Shown: one piece after another, positions 43,625-53,782 of the stretch
Layout: the number at the start of each line of letters is the position of its first letter
How positions within the stretch are numbered: position 1 is the stretch's first letter
Assembly (NCBI GenBank): GCA_027484145.1
Contig: JAIXUH010000002.1
Location: forward strand, 868,001-932,000
Direction of reading: 5' to 3'
DNA: 64,000 nt
Source of the DNA: Rhodobacter sp.
Lineage (GTDB): Bacteria > Pseudomonadota > Alphaproteobacteria > Rhodobacterales > Rhodobacteraceae
The notes under the pieces: generated by a model
Told to the model about the DNA's origin: nothing
Databases searched by the model: none
Seen by the model: the letters and a program-made list of their open reading frames with translations, nothing else
Position numbers and translations under genes: made by a program

Positions 43625-43792
43625 CCCGCTGTTCCCTTTGGAACTGACGACAACCACACCGCGCTTCACAAGGCTTTGAGGCGCCGTAACAGGGTTTGCA
43701 TTGCATTGCGCCGTGCTTAGCTGATGATACGTGTCATGCTTCAGGGGCGCCACATATGCGGTGCGGCCCCGTTTTCGAAAAGGAGTTCGGGA

Positions 43793-45277
43793 GTGCAGTC
43801 GAAAGCCATCACCCTTTCCCAGCCGCTGGGGATCACGGCGCGCAGCCGTTCCGCCCTGCTGGCCATCGGGCTGGGCCTAGCGCTTGCCTTGGGACAGGCC
43901 CAAGGCGCCTTTGCGCGGGGCACGCCGGAAAGCTTTGCCGATCTGGCAGAACAGATCAGCCCGTCGGTCGTCAACATCACCACCTCGGCCGTGGTCGCCA
44001 GCCCTGCCGAAGGCGGGCCAATCGTGCCCGAGGGCAGCCCCTTTGAAGATTTCTTCCGCGACTTCATGGATCGCAACGGTCAGGGCGGCGGCGAAGACGC
44101 GCCCCGCCGGTCTGAGGCCCTCGGCTCGGGTTTCGTGATCTCGGAAGACGGCTATATCGTCACCAACAACCACGTCATCGAAAACGCCGATGAGATCGAG
44201 ATCGAGTTCTTCTCGGGCAAGCGTCTGGATGCCAAACTGGTCGGCACCGACCCCAAGACCGACATTGCGCTATTGAAGGTCGAAAGCCCCGAACCGCTGC
44301 CCTTCGTGGCCTTCGGCAACTCTGACCTGATGCGCGTGGGCGACTGGGTCGTGGCCATGGGCAACCCCTTGGGTCAGGGCTTCTCGGTTTCGGCAGGTAT
44401 CGTGTCGGCCCGCAACCGCGCCCTGTCGGGCACCTATGACGACTACATCCAGACCGACGCCGCCATCAACCGCGGCAACTCGGGTGGTCCCTTGTTCAAC
44501 ACCGACGGTCAGGTGATTGGCGTCAACACCGCCATCCTGTCGCCCAACGGTGGTTCCATCGGCATCGGCTTCTCCATGGCCTCAAACGTGGTGACCAAGG
44601 TTGTCGATCAGCTGAAACAGTTCGGCGAAACCCGTCGCGGCTGGCTGGGCGTGCGCATTCAGGACGTCACCCCCGACGTCGCCGAAGCCATGGGCCTGAC
44701 CGAAGCCTCGGGTGCCCTTGTGACCGACGTGCCCGATGGCCCGGCGAAAGATGCCGGCATCGTCGCCGGTGACGTGATCACGCAGTTTGACAGCAAGCCT
44801 GTGGCTGATACCCGCGATCTGACCCGCCGCGTGGCCGATAGCCCGATTGGCGAGGCTGTGCCGGTGATCGTGCTGCGCGACGGCAAGACGGAAACGCTCA
44901 GCGTGATGCTGGGCCGCCGCGAAGAGGCCGAAGCCGCCGAATCCGTGCCCGCCGTTGCCGCCGCCCCGGAAGAGCCGAAAGAGGCCGAAATTCTGGGCCT
45001 GACGGTGATGCCGGTGACGGATGAGATGATCAAGACCCTGAACCTGCCCGCCGATACCGAAGGTCTGGCCGTGGGCAAGGTTGATCCGGCATCCGAAGCC
45101 TATGCCAAAGGTCTGCGCGATGGCGACATCATCACCGAAGCTGGTCAGCAGAAAGTGGTCCGCGTCAAGGATCTGGAGGAGCGCATCGCCGAAGCCAAAG
45201 AGGCGGGCCGCAAGTCGATCCTGCTGCTGGTACGCCGCGACGGTGACCCGCGTTTCGTGGCGCTTGCCATCGAGTAA
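43793..45277 (+). CDS. DegP/DegQ-type periplasmic serine protease
   Basis: A 494-residue HtrA protease. The start GTG 43793 is chosen because AAGGAG ends eight bases ahead; ATGs further upstream lack a site. The signal peptide ends near GAFARG. The trypsin-like domain has the triad in NNHVIENADEIE (His), DPKTDIALLKVE (Asp) and RGNSGGPLFNTD (Ser). Two PDZ domains follow (RRGWLGVRIQDV and EILGLTVMPVTDEM). It degrades or chaperones misfolded envelope proteins. A terminator follows at 45302. Confidence 0.92.
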   Translation: MQSKAITLSQPLGITARSRSALLAIGLGLALALGQAQGAFARGTPESFADLAEQISPSVVNITTSAVVASPAEGGPIVPEGSPFEDFFRDFMDRNGQGGGEDAPRRSEALGSGFVISEDGYIVTNNHVIENADEIEIEFFSGKRLDAKLVGTDPKTDIALLKVESPEPLPFVAFGNSDLMRVGDWVVAMGNPLGQGFSVSAGIVSARNRALSGTYDDYIQTDAAINRGNSGGPLFNTDGQVIGVNTAILSPNGGSIGIGFSMASNVVTKVVDQLKQFGETRRGWLGVRIQDVTPDVAEAMGLTEASGALVTDVPDGPAKDAGIVAGDVITQFDSKPVADTRDLTRRVADSPIGEAVPVIVLRDGKTETLSVMLGRREEAEAAESVPAVAAAPEEPKEAEILGLTVMPVTDEMIKTLNLPADTEGLAVGKVDPASEAYAKGLRDGDIITEAGQQKVVRVKDLEERIAEAKEAGRKSILLLVRRDGDPRFVALAIE

Positions 45278-45301
45278 CCGTCCCTGAAAACACGACAAAA
45301 G

Positions 45302-45331
45302 AACGCGCGGCAGCCCCCTGCAGCGCGTTTT
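45302..45331 (+). terminator. Terminator of the DegP-type protease gene
   Basis: AACGCGC (45302-45308) and GCGCGTT (45323-45329), with an inner GCAG/CTGC extension, are followed by TTGCC. The site starts 25 bases after the protease stop. Confidence 0.65.
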
Positions 45332-45347
45332 GCCTTCCACGTAACGG

Positions 45348-45983
45348 TCAGCCGATTTCTGTCAACAGCCGCGTCCGGAACGATGCCATCCAATCCGCGC
45401 GTTCTGCCGCAATGGCGCGGCCCGTCGGCGTGGTCATGCTGTCGGCAACCGGGAACAGCTTCACATCCAGATGGTCCAGCGCAAACCGCTTGTCATCACG
45501 CGGGCGGTGCAGCGCCATCGGATCATCGGCATCAAACAGCGCCGTCCCCATCGCCCCGGCCACCGCGAACATCCGCGCAAGGCCGATGGCCCCCAAGGCC
45601 TCCAGCCGGTCGGCATCCTGCAGGATGCGCGCCTCGGGCGTGCGGGGCGCAATACCTGCCGAAAAGCTGTGCGCCTCGACCGCATGGGTGACGCGTGCAA
45701 TCCGCGCCGCATCCCACCCTTGCGCCGTCAGCCAATCGCCCGCCACCTGCGCTGACAGGCGCGAGGCCTGTGCCCGGTCTGGCGCGTTCTTGGGCAGGTT
45801 CACCACATCATGAAAGATCGCGGCAAGTTCAACCGCTTCGGCATCGGCCTGCGGCTCATCCGGCAGGATCAGGCGGCAATTGGCACGCACGCGGTGGATA
45901 TGGCCCAGATCATGCGCTGCATCCGTCTGGCGGTCCCAATGCCGCAAAAGTTCAGCCTCGGCGGCGCGGAACAGCGCGCTCAC
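45348..45983 (-). CDS. HD-domain phosphohydrolase
   Basis: A 211-residue HD protein. The metal-binding histidine and aspartate are in DAAHDLGHIHRVRANCRLI and AAIFHDVVNLPKNAPDR, with HAVEAHSFS and ILQDADRLEALGAIGLARMF completing the pattern of the YedJ-type subfamily of predicted nucleotide or phosphate-ester phosphohydrolases. The start GTG 45983 overlaps the stop of the upstream lipoprotein gene (GTGA). The frame remains open far upstream (to 46643) but that part belongs to the other gene's DNA and is rejected. Confidence 0.85.
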   Translation of the reverse strand: MSALFRAAEAELLRHWDRQTDAAHDLGHIHRVRANCRLILPDEPQADAEAVELAAIFHDVVNLPKNAPDRAQASRLSAQVAGDWLTAQGWDAARIARVTHAVEAHSFSAGIAPRTPEARILQDADRLEALGAIGLARMFAVAGAMGTALFDADDPMALHRPRDDKRFALDHLDVKLFPVADSMTTPTGRAIAAERADWMASFRTRLLTEIG

Positions 45984-46522
45984 AGCTTGTCCAGATCGGT
46001 TGCCACGATCCCCAACTCGCGCGCGGCGGCGAGTGACAAGCGGTCGCTTTCCAGCCCGCGGTCCGCCTGAAAACGGCGGATGGCGGCCCGTGTCGGCATG
46101 TCCAACTCGCCCGACAGCGGCAACAGATACAGCCCCCGCGCTTTCAGCGCGCGCTGCAAGGTGGCCACGAAATCCACCGTCATCTCTTCCGGGCAAGGGC
46201 TGCGGAACCAGATTTCCTCGCGCTCCTGCACAATCCGCTGATGGGTTTCGCTGCGGAACGACGCGGGTTCCACCACCGTGCCATCCTCGGCAATCGTTTC
46301 GGGCGCCAGCATCACCTGCTCGCTGACCGTTTCCACCACAAGGGGCGTCACATCCGATTGCCAGCATTCCCCGGCCTCTGCCGCAGGGGGCCCGGCATGG
46401 TCCAGCCGCACCAATTCGCCCGACAGATCGGCACGCGAAGGCGCTTCTGGCCTGCCCGCCGATTGGCAGCCGATCAACAGCAGCAGGCCTGCGCCTGCGC
46501 ACAAAAGTCGTTTGTGGGTCAT
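45980..46522 (-). CDS. Lipoprotein with peptidoglycan-binding domain
   Basis: A 180-residue lipoprotein. The lipobox LLLLIGC ends an N-terminal signal (MTHKRLLCAGAGLLLLIGCQS). The C-terminal part, LQRALKARGLYLLPLSGELDMPTRAAIRRFQADRGLE, is a PG_binding_1 domain. Between them is a segment rich in Glu and Ser with no recognised family. It probably anchors in a membrane and touches the wall. Coupled to the HD gene by a four-base overlap; what links the two functions is not clear. Confidence 0.8.
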   Translation of the reverse strand: MTHKRLLCAGAGLLLLIGCQSAGRPEAPSRADLSGELVRLDHAGPPAAEAGECWQSDVTPLVVETVSEQVMLAPETIAEDGTVVEPASFRSETHQRIVQEREEIWFRSPCPEEMTVDFVATLQRALKARGLYLLPLSGELDMPTRAAIRRFQADRGLESDRLSLAAARELGIVATDLDKL

Positions 46523-46678
46523 TCTGCCCATTCTGCTCTGCCTTGTCGCCGGGTCGTTCTGGTGCCCGCCGAAACGTCGCACAAACCCTAGCGCGAAACA
46601 TCGCCCGCGCAAAGCATGACAAAGGCATGACCCCCACAGCCATGCCGCCGCGTGACCTTGGCGCAACCCTTGGTGTCG

Positions 46679-47089
46679 TTACGGCTGATCGCCCGCACGC
46701 ACGCCATCAAAGCGAAAGGCGGGGTCCAGCAACCTGTCCAGCATGGCCGAGATATCCTCGATCTGCTCAGCCACCACATGCACCACGCCAGACTCGCGCT
46801 GCACCCGCCCGGTCACCCGCAACAACCGCCCTGCAATCACCGCGCGCCGATAGCGCTCATAGACCGAGGCCCAGACCACCACATTGCAGGTGCCCGTCTC
46901 ATCCTCCAGCGTCACGAAGATCACGCCCTTGGCGGTGCCCGGCCTTTGGCGTACCAGCACCAACCCCGCCACGCAGACCCGCGCGCCCACCGAAGGTTCC
47001 ACCAGACGCGCCGCCGGAATGGCCGCCGGCGGGCGGGGCCATGTATTGGGCGGCGGGGTGGTGGCAAGCCAGTTTGCAACGGGTCTCAT
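46679..47089 (-). pseudogene. C-terminal remnant of error-prone DNA polymerase DnaE2
   Basis: An ORF of about 136 residues (MRPVANWLATT...). It matches only the last part of DnaE2: the OB-fold VCVAGLVLVRQRPGTAKGVIFVTLEDETGTCNVVVWASVYERYRR followed by VTGRVQRESGVVHVVAEQIEDIS. DnaE2 is over 1000 residues long, and the PHP and polymerase parts are absent upstream, where the ferredoxin gene begins on the other strand. ImuA and ImuB are not present. I read it as a deletion relic; a free-standing OB-fold protein is the alternative. The frame is open to 47125. Confidence 0.72.
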
Positions 47090-47103
47090 GAGAACGAATA
47101 TAG

Positions 47104-48332
<1,229 letters not shown>

Positions 48333-48335
48333 CGG

Positions 48336-48542
48336 TCAGAACAGCGCGCCCACGCCCAACCACCGTGCCAGCGCGACCAAAGCCACCCCGATGGCCAGCG
48401 CTGTTAGCCCCAGAAACCGCTGCTGATCGCGGCTGAGTGCGGCAATAAAGGCCAGCGCATCCTTCAAACGCGAAGGGGCCAGCGCAAGCGCCAGCCCCTC
48501 CACAACCAAAACCAGCCCGATGGCGGCCAGAACCAGACTCAT
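48336..48542 (-). CDS. DUF2065 small membrane protein
   Basis: A 68-residue two-helix membrane protein (VLAAIGLVLVVEGLALALAPSRLKDAL, FLGLTALAIGVALVALARWL) of the DUF2065 family, which commonly follows hflC. It overlaps the hflC stop by four bases, so it is the last gene of the hflK-hflC operon. Its role is unknown. Confidence 0.85.
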   Translation of the reverse strand: MSLVLAAIGLVLVVEGLALALAPSRLKDALAFIAALSRDQQRFLGLTALAIGVALVALARWLGVGALF

Positions 48543-49444
48543 TGCCCTTCGACGGGCGCTGGCACGGCCGGACGGTCTGCCGGGGCCTGTTCGCTGCGCA
48601 GATATTCAAAGAACACGCTGTTTGGCTGCATCACGATGGACGAATTGCTGCCCTGCAACGACCGCTCGTAGGAGGTGAGCGACCGTGTGAAGGCAAAGAA
48701 CTCCGGATCGCGGCCAAAGGCTTCGGCGTAGATGCCGTTGCGCTGTGCGTCGGCCTCACCGCGGATGACTTCGGCGTTCTTGCGCGCCTCGGAGGTCAGT
48801 TCCACCACCGTCCGGTCTGCCGCAGCCCGCACCCTTTGCGCCGCTTCGCCACCACGGGCGATTTCGTCTGCCGCCTCGCGCTCACGCTCGGCCCGCATCC
48901 GGGCAAAGGTGGCGGCAAGGTTCTGCTCGGGCAAATCCGTCCGCGTCAGACGCACGTCGATCACTTCGATCCCAAGGGCCGAAGATTCCGTGCGCGCCCG
49001 GTCGCGGATCTGGTTCATCAGCGCGGTCCGGTCTTCGGACAGCACCCGGCCTGACGGCACCGAACCCAAGACCTCGCGGATGGCCGCGTTCAGGATCCGG
49101 TCAAGCCGGGTCAGCGCGGCATCCACACCACCGGCACCCACCGCTTCGCGGAAGGTGACCAGTTCGGCAATCCGCCAGCGGGCAAAGGCATCAACCACCA
49201 GACGGCGGTCATCCAGCGGCGTTACTTCGATCGGTTGCGTCGGCAGGCCCAGAATGCGCCCGTCATAGCGCACCACTTCCTGAATCAGCGGGATCTTGAA
49301 GCCAAGGCCCGGCTCCTCCTTCACCTGCTTGACCTGACCGAACTGCAAGACCAGCACCTTTTCGCGTTCATCCACGATGAACAGCGACGACAGCACCACA
49401 GCCCCCACGACCGCAATCGCGGGCAAAATCAGTTGCATCTTCAT
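48539..49444 (-). CDS. hflC: HflC, SPFH-domain protease modulator
   Basis: A 301-residue membrane protein. An N-terminal signal anchor (LILPAIAVVGAVVLSSLFIV) is followed by VDEREKVLVLQFGQVKQVKEEPGLGFKIPLIQEV, the SPFH (stomatin/prohibitin) core, and the charged coiled-coil ERAAD-type stretch (RMRAEREREAADEIARGGEAAQRVRAAADRT), ending GQ. With HflK it forms the periplasmic-side complex that surrounds FtsH and limits its proteolysis. The stop overlaps DUF2065. Confidence 0.94.
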   Translation of the reverse strand: MKMQLILPAIAVVGAVVLSSLFIVDEREKVLVLQFGQVKQVKEEPGLGFKIPLIQEVVRYDGRILGLPTQPIEVTPLDDRRLVVDAFARWRIAELVTFREAVGAGGVDAALTRLDRILNAAIREVLGSVPSGRVLSEDRTALMNQIRDRARTESSALGIEVIDVRLTRTDLPEQNLAATFARMRAEREREAADEIARGGEAAQRVRAAADRTVVELTSEARKNAEVIRGEADAQRNGIYAEAFGRDPEFFAFTRSLTSYERSLQGSNSSIVMQPNSVFFEYLRSEQAPADRPAVPAPVEGQ

Positions 49445-50628
49445 CAGTTGGTCCCTCCGGCGGCAGCGGCACCCGTGGCAGGCACCGGCGGCCGCCCGAT
49501 TTCGTTCAGCGGCAGGAAGGGCACCACGCCCTGTCCGGCCTCGCCCCCCGACACGCCATCAAGGATGACCTTGTTCATGCCACCCAAGACCCGCTCCATC
49601 GTTTCCAGATACATCCGCTTGCGCGTCACATCCGGGGCCTTGATGTATTCCTCATAGACCGACAGGAAGCGGCTGGCTTCACCCTGCGCGTTGTTCACGA
49701 CCTGCGCGCGATAGGCTTCCGATTCTTCCAGCAAACGCGCCGCCTCACCGCGTGCCCCAGCGGTCACACGGTTGGCATAGGCGTCGGCTTCTTTTTCCAG
49801 ACGGTCACGCTCTTGTTGTGCGGCCTGCACGGCGCGGAAGGCGTCAATCACCTCACGCGGCGGGTCGGCCTTTTCAAAGTTGACCCGGATCACATTGATG
49901 CCGGACTCATAGGAATCCAGCGTCTGCTGCACAGCGGCCAGAAGGTCGGTCGCAATGACACCCCGGTCACGGTTCAGCACGGGCGCCAGTTCCGACCGCG
50001 CGATGATGTCGCGCATGGCCGATTCCGAAACCGCGCGGATCGTGTCAGCCGGATCGTTCAAGTTGAACAGATACTTGGCCGGATCGTCGATGTTCCAGAC
50101 CACCTGAAACCCGATGTCCACGATGTTCTGGTCGCGGGTAAGCATCAGCCCGCCATCCTCGCCCGAACGGCCAACGCCGATATCGGTCTGGCGTTCGTTG
50201 GTCACCTGCACGATTTCGGCCGTCACCACAGGCCACGGCGCAAAGTTCAGACCCGGCGCGCCAAGGGTCGAAAACTCACCCAGGAACAACTCGACCGAGC
50301 GTTCTTCGGGCTTGACCGTATAAAAGCTCATATAGGACCACAGGGCCACCAGCGCCAAAGCACCCAAGGCCACGCCCTGCTTGGTCACGCGCGGGCCATC
50401 GGGGCCACGCGATCCGCCGCCATTGCCACCGCCAAAGTTGCCCTTGCCGCGCCCGCCCATCAGGACGCGCAGTTGCTCTTGGCCCTTCTTCACGATTTCG
50501 TCGATCTCGGGGATCTGCGGACCACCCTCACCCGGCTTTCGCCCGCCTCGACGCTCTTCGTCGCGGTCCTTACCGCGATCATCTCCGCCCGAGCCGCCAC
50601 CGCCGCCCCAGGGACCTCCGCTTGCCAT
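49444..50628 (-). CDS. hflK: HflK, SPFH-domain protease modulator
   Basis: A 394-residue partner of HflC. The first 80 residues are glycine- and charge-rich cytoplasmic sequence (GGPWGGGGGSGGDDRGKDRDEE). A single helix follows (GVALGALALVALWSYMSFYTV), then the SPFH core (ERSVELFLGEFSTLGAPGLNFAPWPV) and the C-terminal coiled-coil and Gly/Ala tail. It shares one base with the hflC start. It probably heads this operon. Confidence 0.94.
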   Translation of the reverse strand: MASGGPWGGGGGSGGDDRGKDRDEERRGGRKPGEGGPQIPEIDEIVKKGQEQLRVLMGGRGKGNFGGGNGGGSRGPDGPRVTKQGVALGALALVALWSYMSFYTVKPEERSVELFLGEFSTLGAPGLNFAPWPVVTAEIVQVTNERQTDIGVGRSGEDGGLMLTRDQNIVDIGFQVVWNIDDPAKYLFNLNDPADTIRAVSESAMRDIIARSELAPVLNRDRGVIATDLLAAVQQTLDSYESGINVIRVNFEKADPPREVIDAFRAVQAAQQERDRLEKEADAYANRVTAGARGEAARLLEESEAYRAQVVNNAQGEASRFLSVYEEYIKAPDVTRKRMYLETMERVLGGMNKVILDGVSGGEAGQGVVPFLPLNEIGRPPVPATGAAAAGGTN

Positions 50629-50703
50629 CCGTCGAAACCCTTCTTCTTTTTTGATCTTCGGTTCTTAACTGGTCATTTTCGCGCAGAAATCAAGCAACCT
50701 GCG

Positions 50704-52134
50704 TCACGCTTTCCGCACTGGTGCACGCATTGTGACCAGTTCTTCGGCCATCGTCGGATGGACAGCCACTGTTCTGTCGAAATCTTCCTTGGTCGCCCCC
50801 ATCTTGACCGCAATGGCGGCCAACTGGATCATCTCGCCCGCATCTGGTGCCACGATGTGGCAGCCCAGAACCCGGCGCGTGGCTTGCGACACCACCAGTT
50901 TCATCAAGACACGGTCGCTTGACCCGGCAAAGGCGCTGCGCATCGGCTTGAACGATGTCGCGTAAACCTCGATCGGTTCGAGATCACGCGCCTGCTCTTC
51001 GGTCAGGCCCACCGTGCCCAGTTCCGGCTGGGTGAACACGGCCGAAGGGATCAGGTCATGATCCACTGGCGTGGGTACGCCCTCGAACACCGTACGGACA
51101 AAGGCCATCCCCTCGCGGATCGCCACAGGAGTCAGGTTGACCCGGTTGGTCAGATCGCCCACCGCAAAGATCGAAGGCACCGCCGTCTGGCTATAGGCGT
51201 CCACCACAACCTCGCCACGCCGCCCGATCTGCACGCCCAAATCCTCCAGCCCCAGATTGCGGCTGTTGGGGGCGCGGCCCGTGGCAAACAGCACCGCATC
51301 GAACACCCGTTCGGTGCCGTTCGATGCTTTCACCCGGACCGGCCCACGCGGCAGCGGCGCGGCAGGTTCGGGTGCTGCATCGGCCATGTTGTCGCCCACA
51401 GCACCTTGCCACATCACCTGATCGGCTGGCCCCATCTCAAGGATATTGGTGCCCACATGCAGATCAATCCCCTTGGCCTTCATCGCCTCGGCCACCAGAC
51501 CGCGCGCCTCGTCGTCAAAGCCGCGCAGGATCTGCGCGCCGCGATAAAACTGCGTCACCGCAACGCCCAGCCCGTTCAGGATGCAGGCCATCTCGCAGGC
51601 GATGAACCCGCCGCCAACAATCAGCATCGATTTCGGCAGCGTCTCCATCAGGAACACGTCATCCGACACGATGCCCAACTCGGCATGGCGCATCTCGGGG
51701 CGTTCGGGCCGCCCGCCGGTGGCCAGCAGAATGTGCTTGGCGCTGACCTCGGTGCCATCGGCAAGGGCAACCCGATGGGCCGCCACCAGATGCGCGCGCT
51801 GGTCATGGATCATCACGCCCGAACCTTCCAGCAGACGGCGGTAAATCCCCTCCAGCCGGTCCAGTTCGCCATGCAGCGTCTTGCGAAAGCTGGGCCAGTC
51901 GAACCGGCCATCGGCAATGTCCCAGCCATAGGCCCGCGCCTCGCCCGGCATCTCGCGGAAAGCCGACGCATAGACCATCAACTTTTTCGGCACACACCCC
52001 CGGATGACGCAGGTGCCGCCCAGACGGCTGTCTTCGGCCAGTGCCACCTTGGCCCCGGTCGCCGCCGCCATGCGCGCGGCGCGCACGCCACCAGAGCCGC
52101 CGCCGATCACGAACAGATCAACGTCAAAGCTCAT
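50704..52134 (-). CDS. gor: Glutathione-disulfide reductase
   Basis: A 476-residue FAD flavoenzyme. FAD binding is at FVIGGGSGGVRAARMAAATGAKVALAE, the redox disulfide is in GGTCVIRGCVPKKLM (CX4C), and the NADPH site is SMLIVGGGFIACEMACILNGLG. The interface His-Glu is in AVHPTMAEELVTM. It keeps glutathione reduced. The insert MADAAPEPAAPLPRG around residue 260 lengthens the family somewhat. Its start is shared with the rpiA stop, one base of overlap. Confidence 0.93.
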   Translation of the reverse strand: MSFDVDLFVIGGGSGGVRAARMAAATGAKVALAEDSRLGGTCVIRGCVPKKLMVYASAFREMPGEARAYGWDIADGRFDWPSFRKTLHGELDRLEGIYRRLLEGSGVMIHDQRAHLVAAHRVALADGTEVSAKHILLATGGRPERPEMRHAELGIVSDDVFLMETLPKSMLIVGGGFIACEMACILNGLGVAVTQFYRGAQILRGFDDEARGLVAEAMKAKGIDLHVGTNILEMGPADQVMWQGAVGDNMADAAPEPAAPLPRGPVRVKASNGTERVFDAVLFATGRAPNSRNLGLEDLGVQIGRRGEVVVDAYSQTAVPSIFAVGDLTNRVNLTPVAIREGMAFVRTVFEGVPTPVDHDLIPSAVFTQPELGTVGLTEEQARDLEPIEVYATSFKPMRSAFAGSSDRVLMKLVVSQATRRVLGCHIVAPDAGEMIQLAAIAVKMGATKEDFDRTVAVHPTMAEELVTMRAPVRKA

Positions 52135-52919
52135 CAGTCCAGATCCGCAAACACGTTGTCGGTGGGCAGAACATCCATCCGTTCATCCTCGACCGACCCT
52201 GCGTTGATGTCCTTGACCCGCACCCGCCCATCGGCATGGCCGATCACCACGATATCGCAGATGTCGATGAACAGCCCGTTTTCCACCACGCCCGGAATCT
52301 GGTTCAAGACCAAGGCGAGTTGGCGCGGGTTGCCGATCCGTTTCAGGTGCAGATCAAGGATGTAATTCGACTCGTCCGTCACCAGCGGCGCCGCGCCGTT
52401 CATCCGCAGGGTCACATCCCGGCTCATCACATCCAGCGACACCAGCATTTCCTCGACCAGCGCCTTGCTGGTCTGCCAGCCAAAGGGGATCACCTCAATC
52501 GGCAGCGGAAAGGCACCCAAAGCCGCCACTTCCTTGGCCGCATCGGCAATCACGATCATCTGGTCCGATGCCGTGGCCACGATCTTTTCCTGCAACAGCG
52601 CCGCCCCGCCGCCCTTGATCAGGTTCAGGTCGGGGTCGAATTCATCGGCGCCATCAATCGTCAGATCCAGCCACTTGGCCTCATCCAGCGTTGCAATCGG
52701 CACGCCCACCTGCCGCGCCAGTTGCGCGGTGCGGGTGGATGTCGGCACGCCAATCACGCGCAACCCCTCTTCGCGCACCCGCTCACCCAAACAGCGCACC
52801 ATCCATGCCGCGGTCGATCCAGTGCCAAGCCCCACCTTCATGCCATCCTCGACAAACTCCGTCGCGCGCTTGGCAGCCAGAAACTTGGCCTTGTCGATGG
52901 GCGAAAGATCGGCGGGCAT
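52134..52919 (-). CDS. rpiA: Ribose-5-phosphate isomerase A
   Basis: A 261-residue RpiA. VGLGTGSTAAWMVRCLGERV binds the sugar phosphate, TIDGADEFDPDLNLIKGGGAALLQEKIVA contains the catalytic Asp and Glu and a lysine loop, and IADAAKEV follows. It interconverts ribulose 5-phosphate and ribose 5-phosphate, supplying PRPP synthesis. The family start MPADLSPIDKAKFLAAKRA is at 52919. The upstream 184 bases are the divergent control region with the GST gene. Confidence 0.94.
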   Translation of the reverse strand: MPADLSPIDKAKFLAAKRATEFVEDGMKVGLGTGSTAAWMVRCLGERVREEGLRVIGVPTSTRTAQLARQVGVPIATLDEAKWLDLTIDGADEFDPDLNLIKGGGAALLQEKIVATASDQMIVIADAAKEVAALGAFPLPIEVIPFGWQTSKALVEEMLVSLDVMSRDVTLRMNGAAPLVTDESNYILDLHLKRIGNPRQLALVLNQIPGVVENGLFIDICDIVVIGHADGRVRVKDINAGSVEDERMDVLPTDNVFADLD

Positions 52920-53103
52920 GGCAGACTCCTTGGCAGGTTGGCCAAGGTATAAGCACTCACGCGCCCGCGTGCGAGGGGCAATGTTGCCGCTTGGCGCGCA
53001 GATCGGCACAGGATAACCGTTTCTGGTCGGCAAATGTCGCTTTCAGCAGGGTGAACCGCACAAGGGCACCGCATTCTGAGGGGGGCAAGAACGGGGGCGA
53101 GTG

Positions 53104-53778
53104 ATGACCTATATCCTTTACGGTGTGCCGGATTTCGCAAATCTGGCGGTGCATATCGTGCTTGAAGAGATCGGCGCGCCCTACAGGGTCGATTTTCTAG
53201 AGGATATGGAGGCGTTGAAGGCGCCCGACCATCTGGCCCGCCATCCGCTGGGGCTGGTTCCCGCCATGGAAACGCACGACGGCATGCTGTTTGAAACCGC
53301 CGCCATTCTCCTGTGGCTGGCCGACCGGCATGGTCTGGCCCCCGCCCCGCAGGATGCCGACCGGGGCGCGTTCCTGTCGTGGCTGTTCTACGCCAGCAAC
53401 ACCCTGCATACGGGCGCGATCGACCTGATCCACCCCTACCGCCCGGCGGGCGAAGACCACAGCGCCACCGTCGCCGCCGAGGCGCACGCCCGCCTGCTGA
53501 CGCGCCTTGCCCCGCTGGAGGCTATCGCCGCCACCCGCCCGCGCTGGATGTCGCCCGATGCGCCGGGGGTCATGGGTCCCTACATCGGCATGTTGATGCG
53601 TTGGCTTCGCGCCTTTCCGTGGGACCCGTCCCACGCTTTGGCCATCACCGATTACCCGGCCCTGCACGCCCTTGTGTCGGCAACCGAAATGCGCCCCGCC
53701 ACACAAAGGGCCGGCGCGGCCAACGGATTGTCGGGCCGTTTCCTGACGGCCCCCGACACGCAAGCAGATCAGGCATAA
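53104..53778 (+). CDS. Glutathione S-transferase family protein
   Basis: A 224-residue GST-like protein. The N-terminal thioredoxin fold is MTYILYGVPDFANLAVHIVLEEIGAPYRVDFLEDMEALKAPDHLARHPLGLVPAMETHDGMLFETAAILLWLAD. The cis-proline (VPA) and the FETAAI glutathione-binding Glu-Thr/Ser pair are visible. An all-helical C-terminal domain follows. The substrate is unknown. ATG 53104 is used; a GTG at 53101 adds one residue. Confidence 0.85.
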   Translation: MTYILYGVPDFANLAVHIVLEEIGAPYRVDFLEDMEALKAPDHLARHPLGLVPAMETHDGMLFETAAILLWLADRHGLAPAPQDADRGAFLSWLFYASNTLHTGAIDLIHPYRPAGEDHSATVAAEAHARLLTRLAPLEAIAATRPRWMSPDAPGVMGPYIGMLMRWLRAFPWDPSHALAITDYPALHALVSATEMRPATQRAGAANGLSGRFLTAPDTQADQA

Positions 53779-53782
53779 CCAG

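Noticed and set aside
43725-43740. Imperfect palindrome ATGATACGTGTCAT before the DegP-type gene
   Set aside because: Two mismatches in seven pairs and no known matching regulator; within the range of chance.
45984-46643. N-terminal extension of the HD-domain frame to 431 residues
   Set aside because: The extension lies in the DNA of the lipoprotein gene, is Arg/Gly-rich without motif, and a GTGA overlap gives a natural start at 45983.
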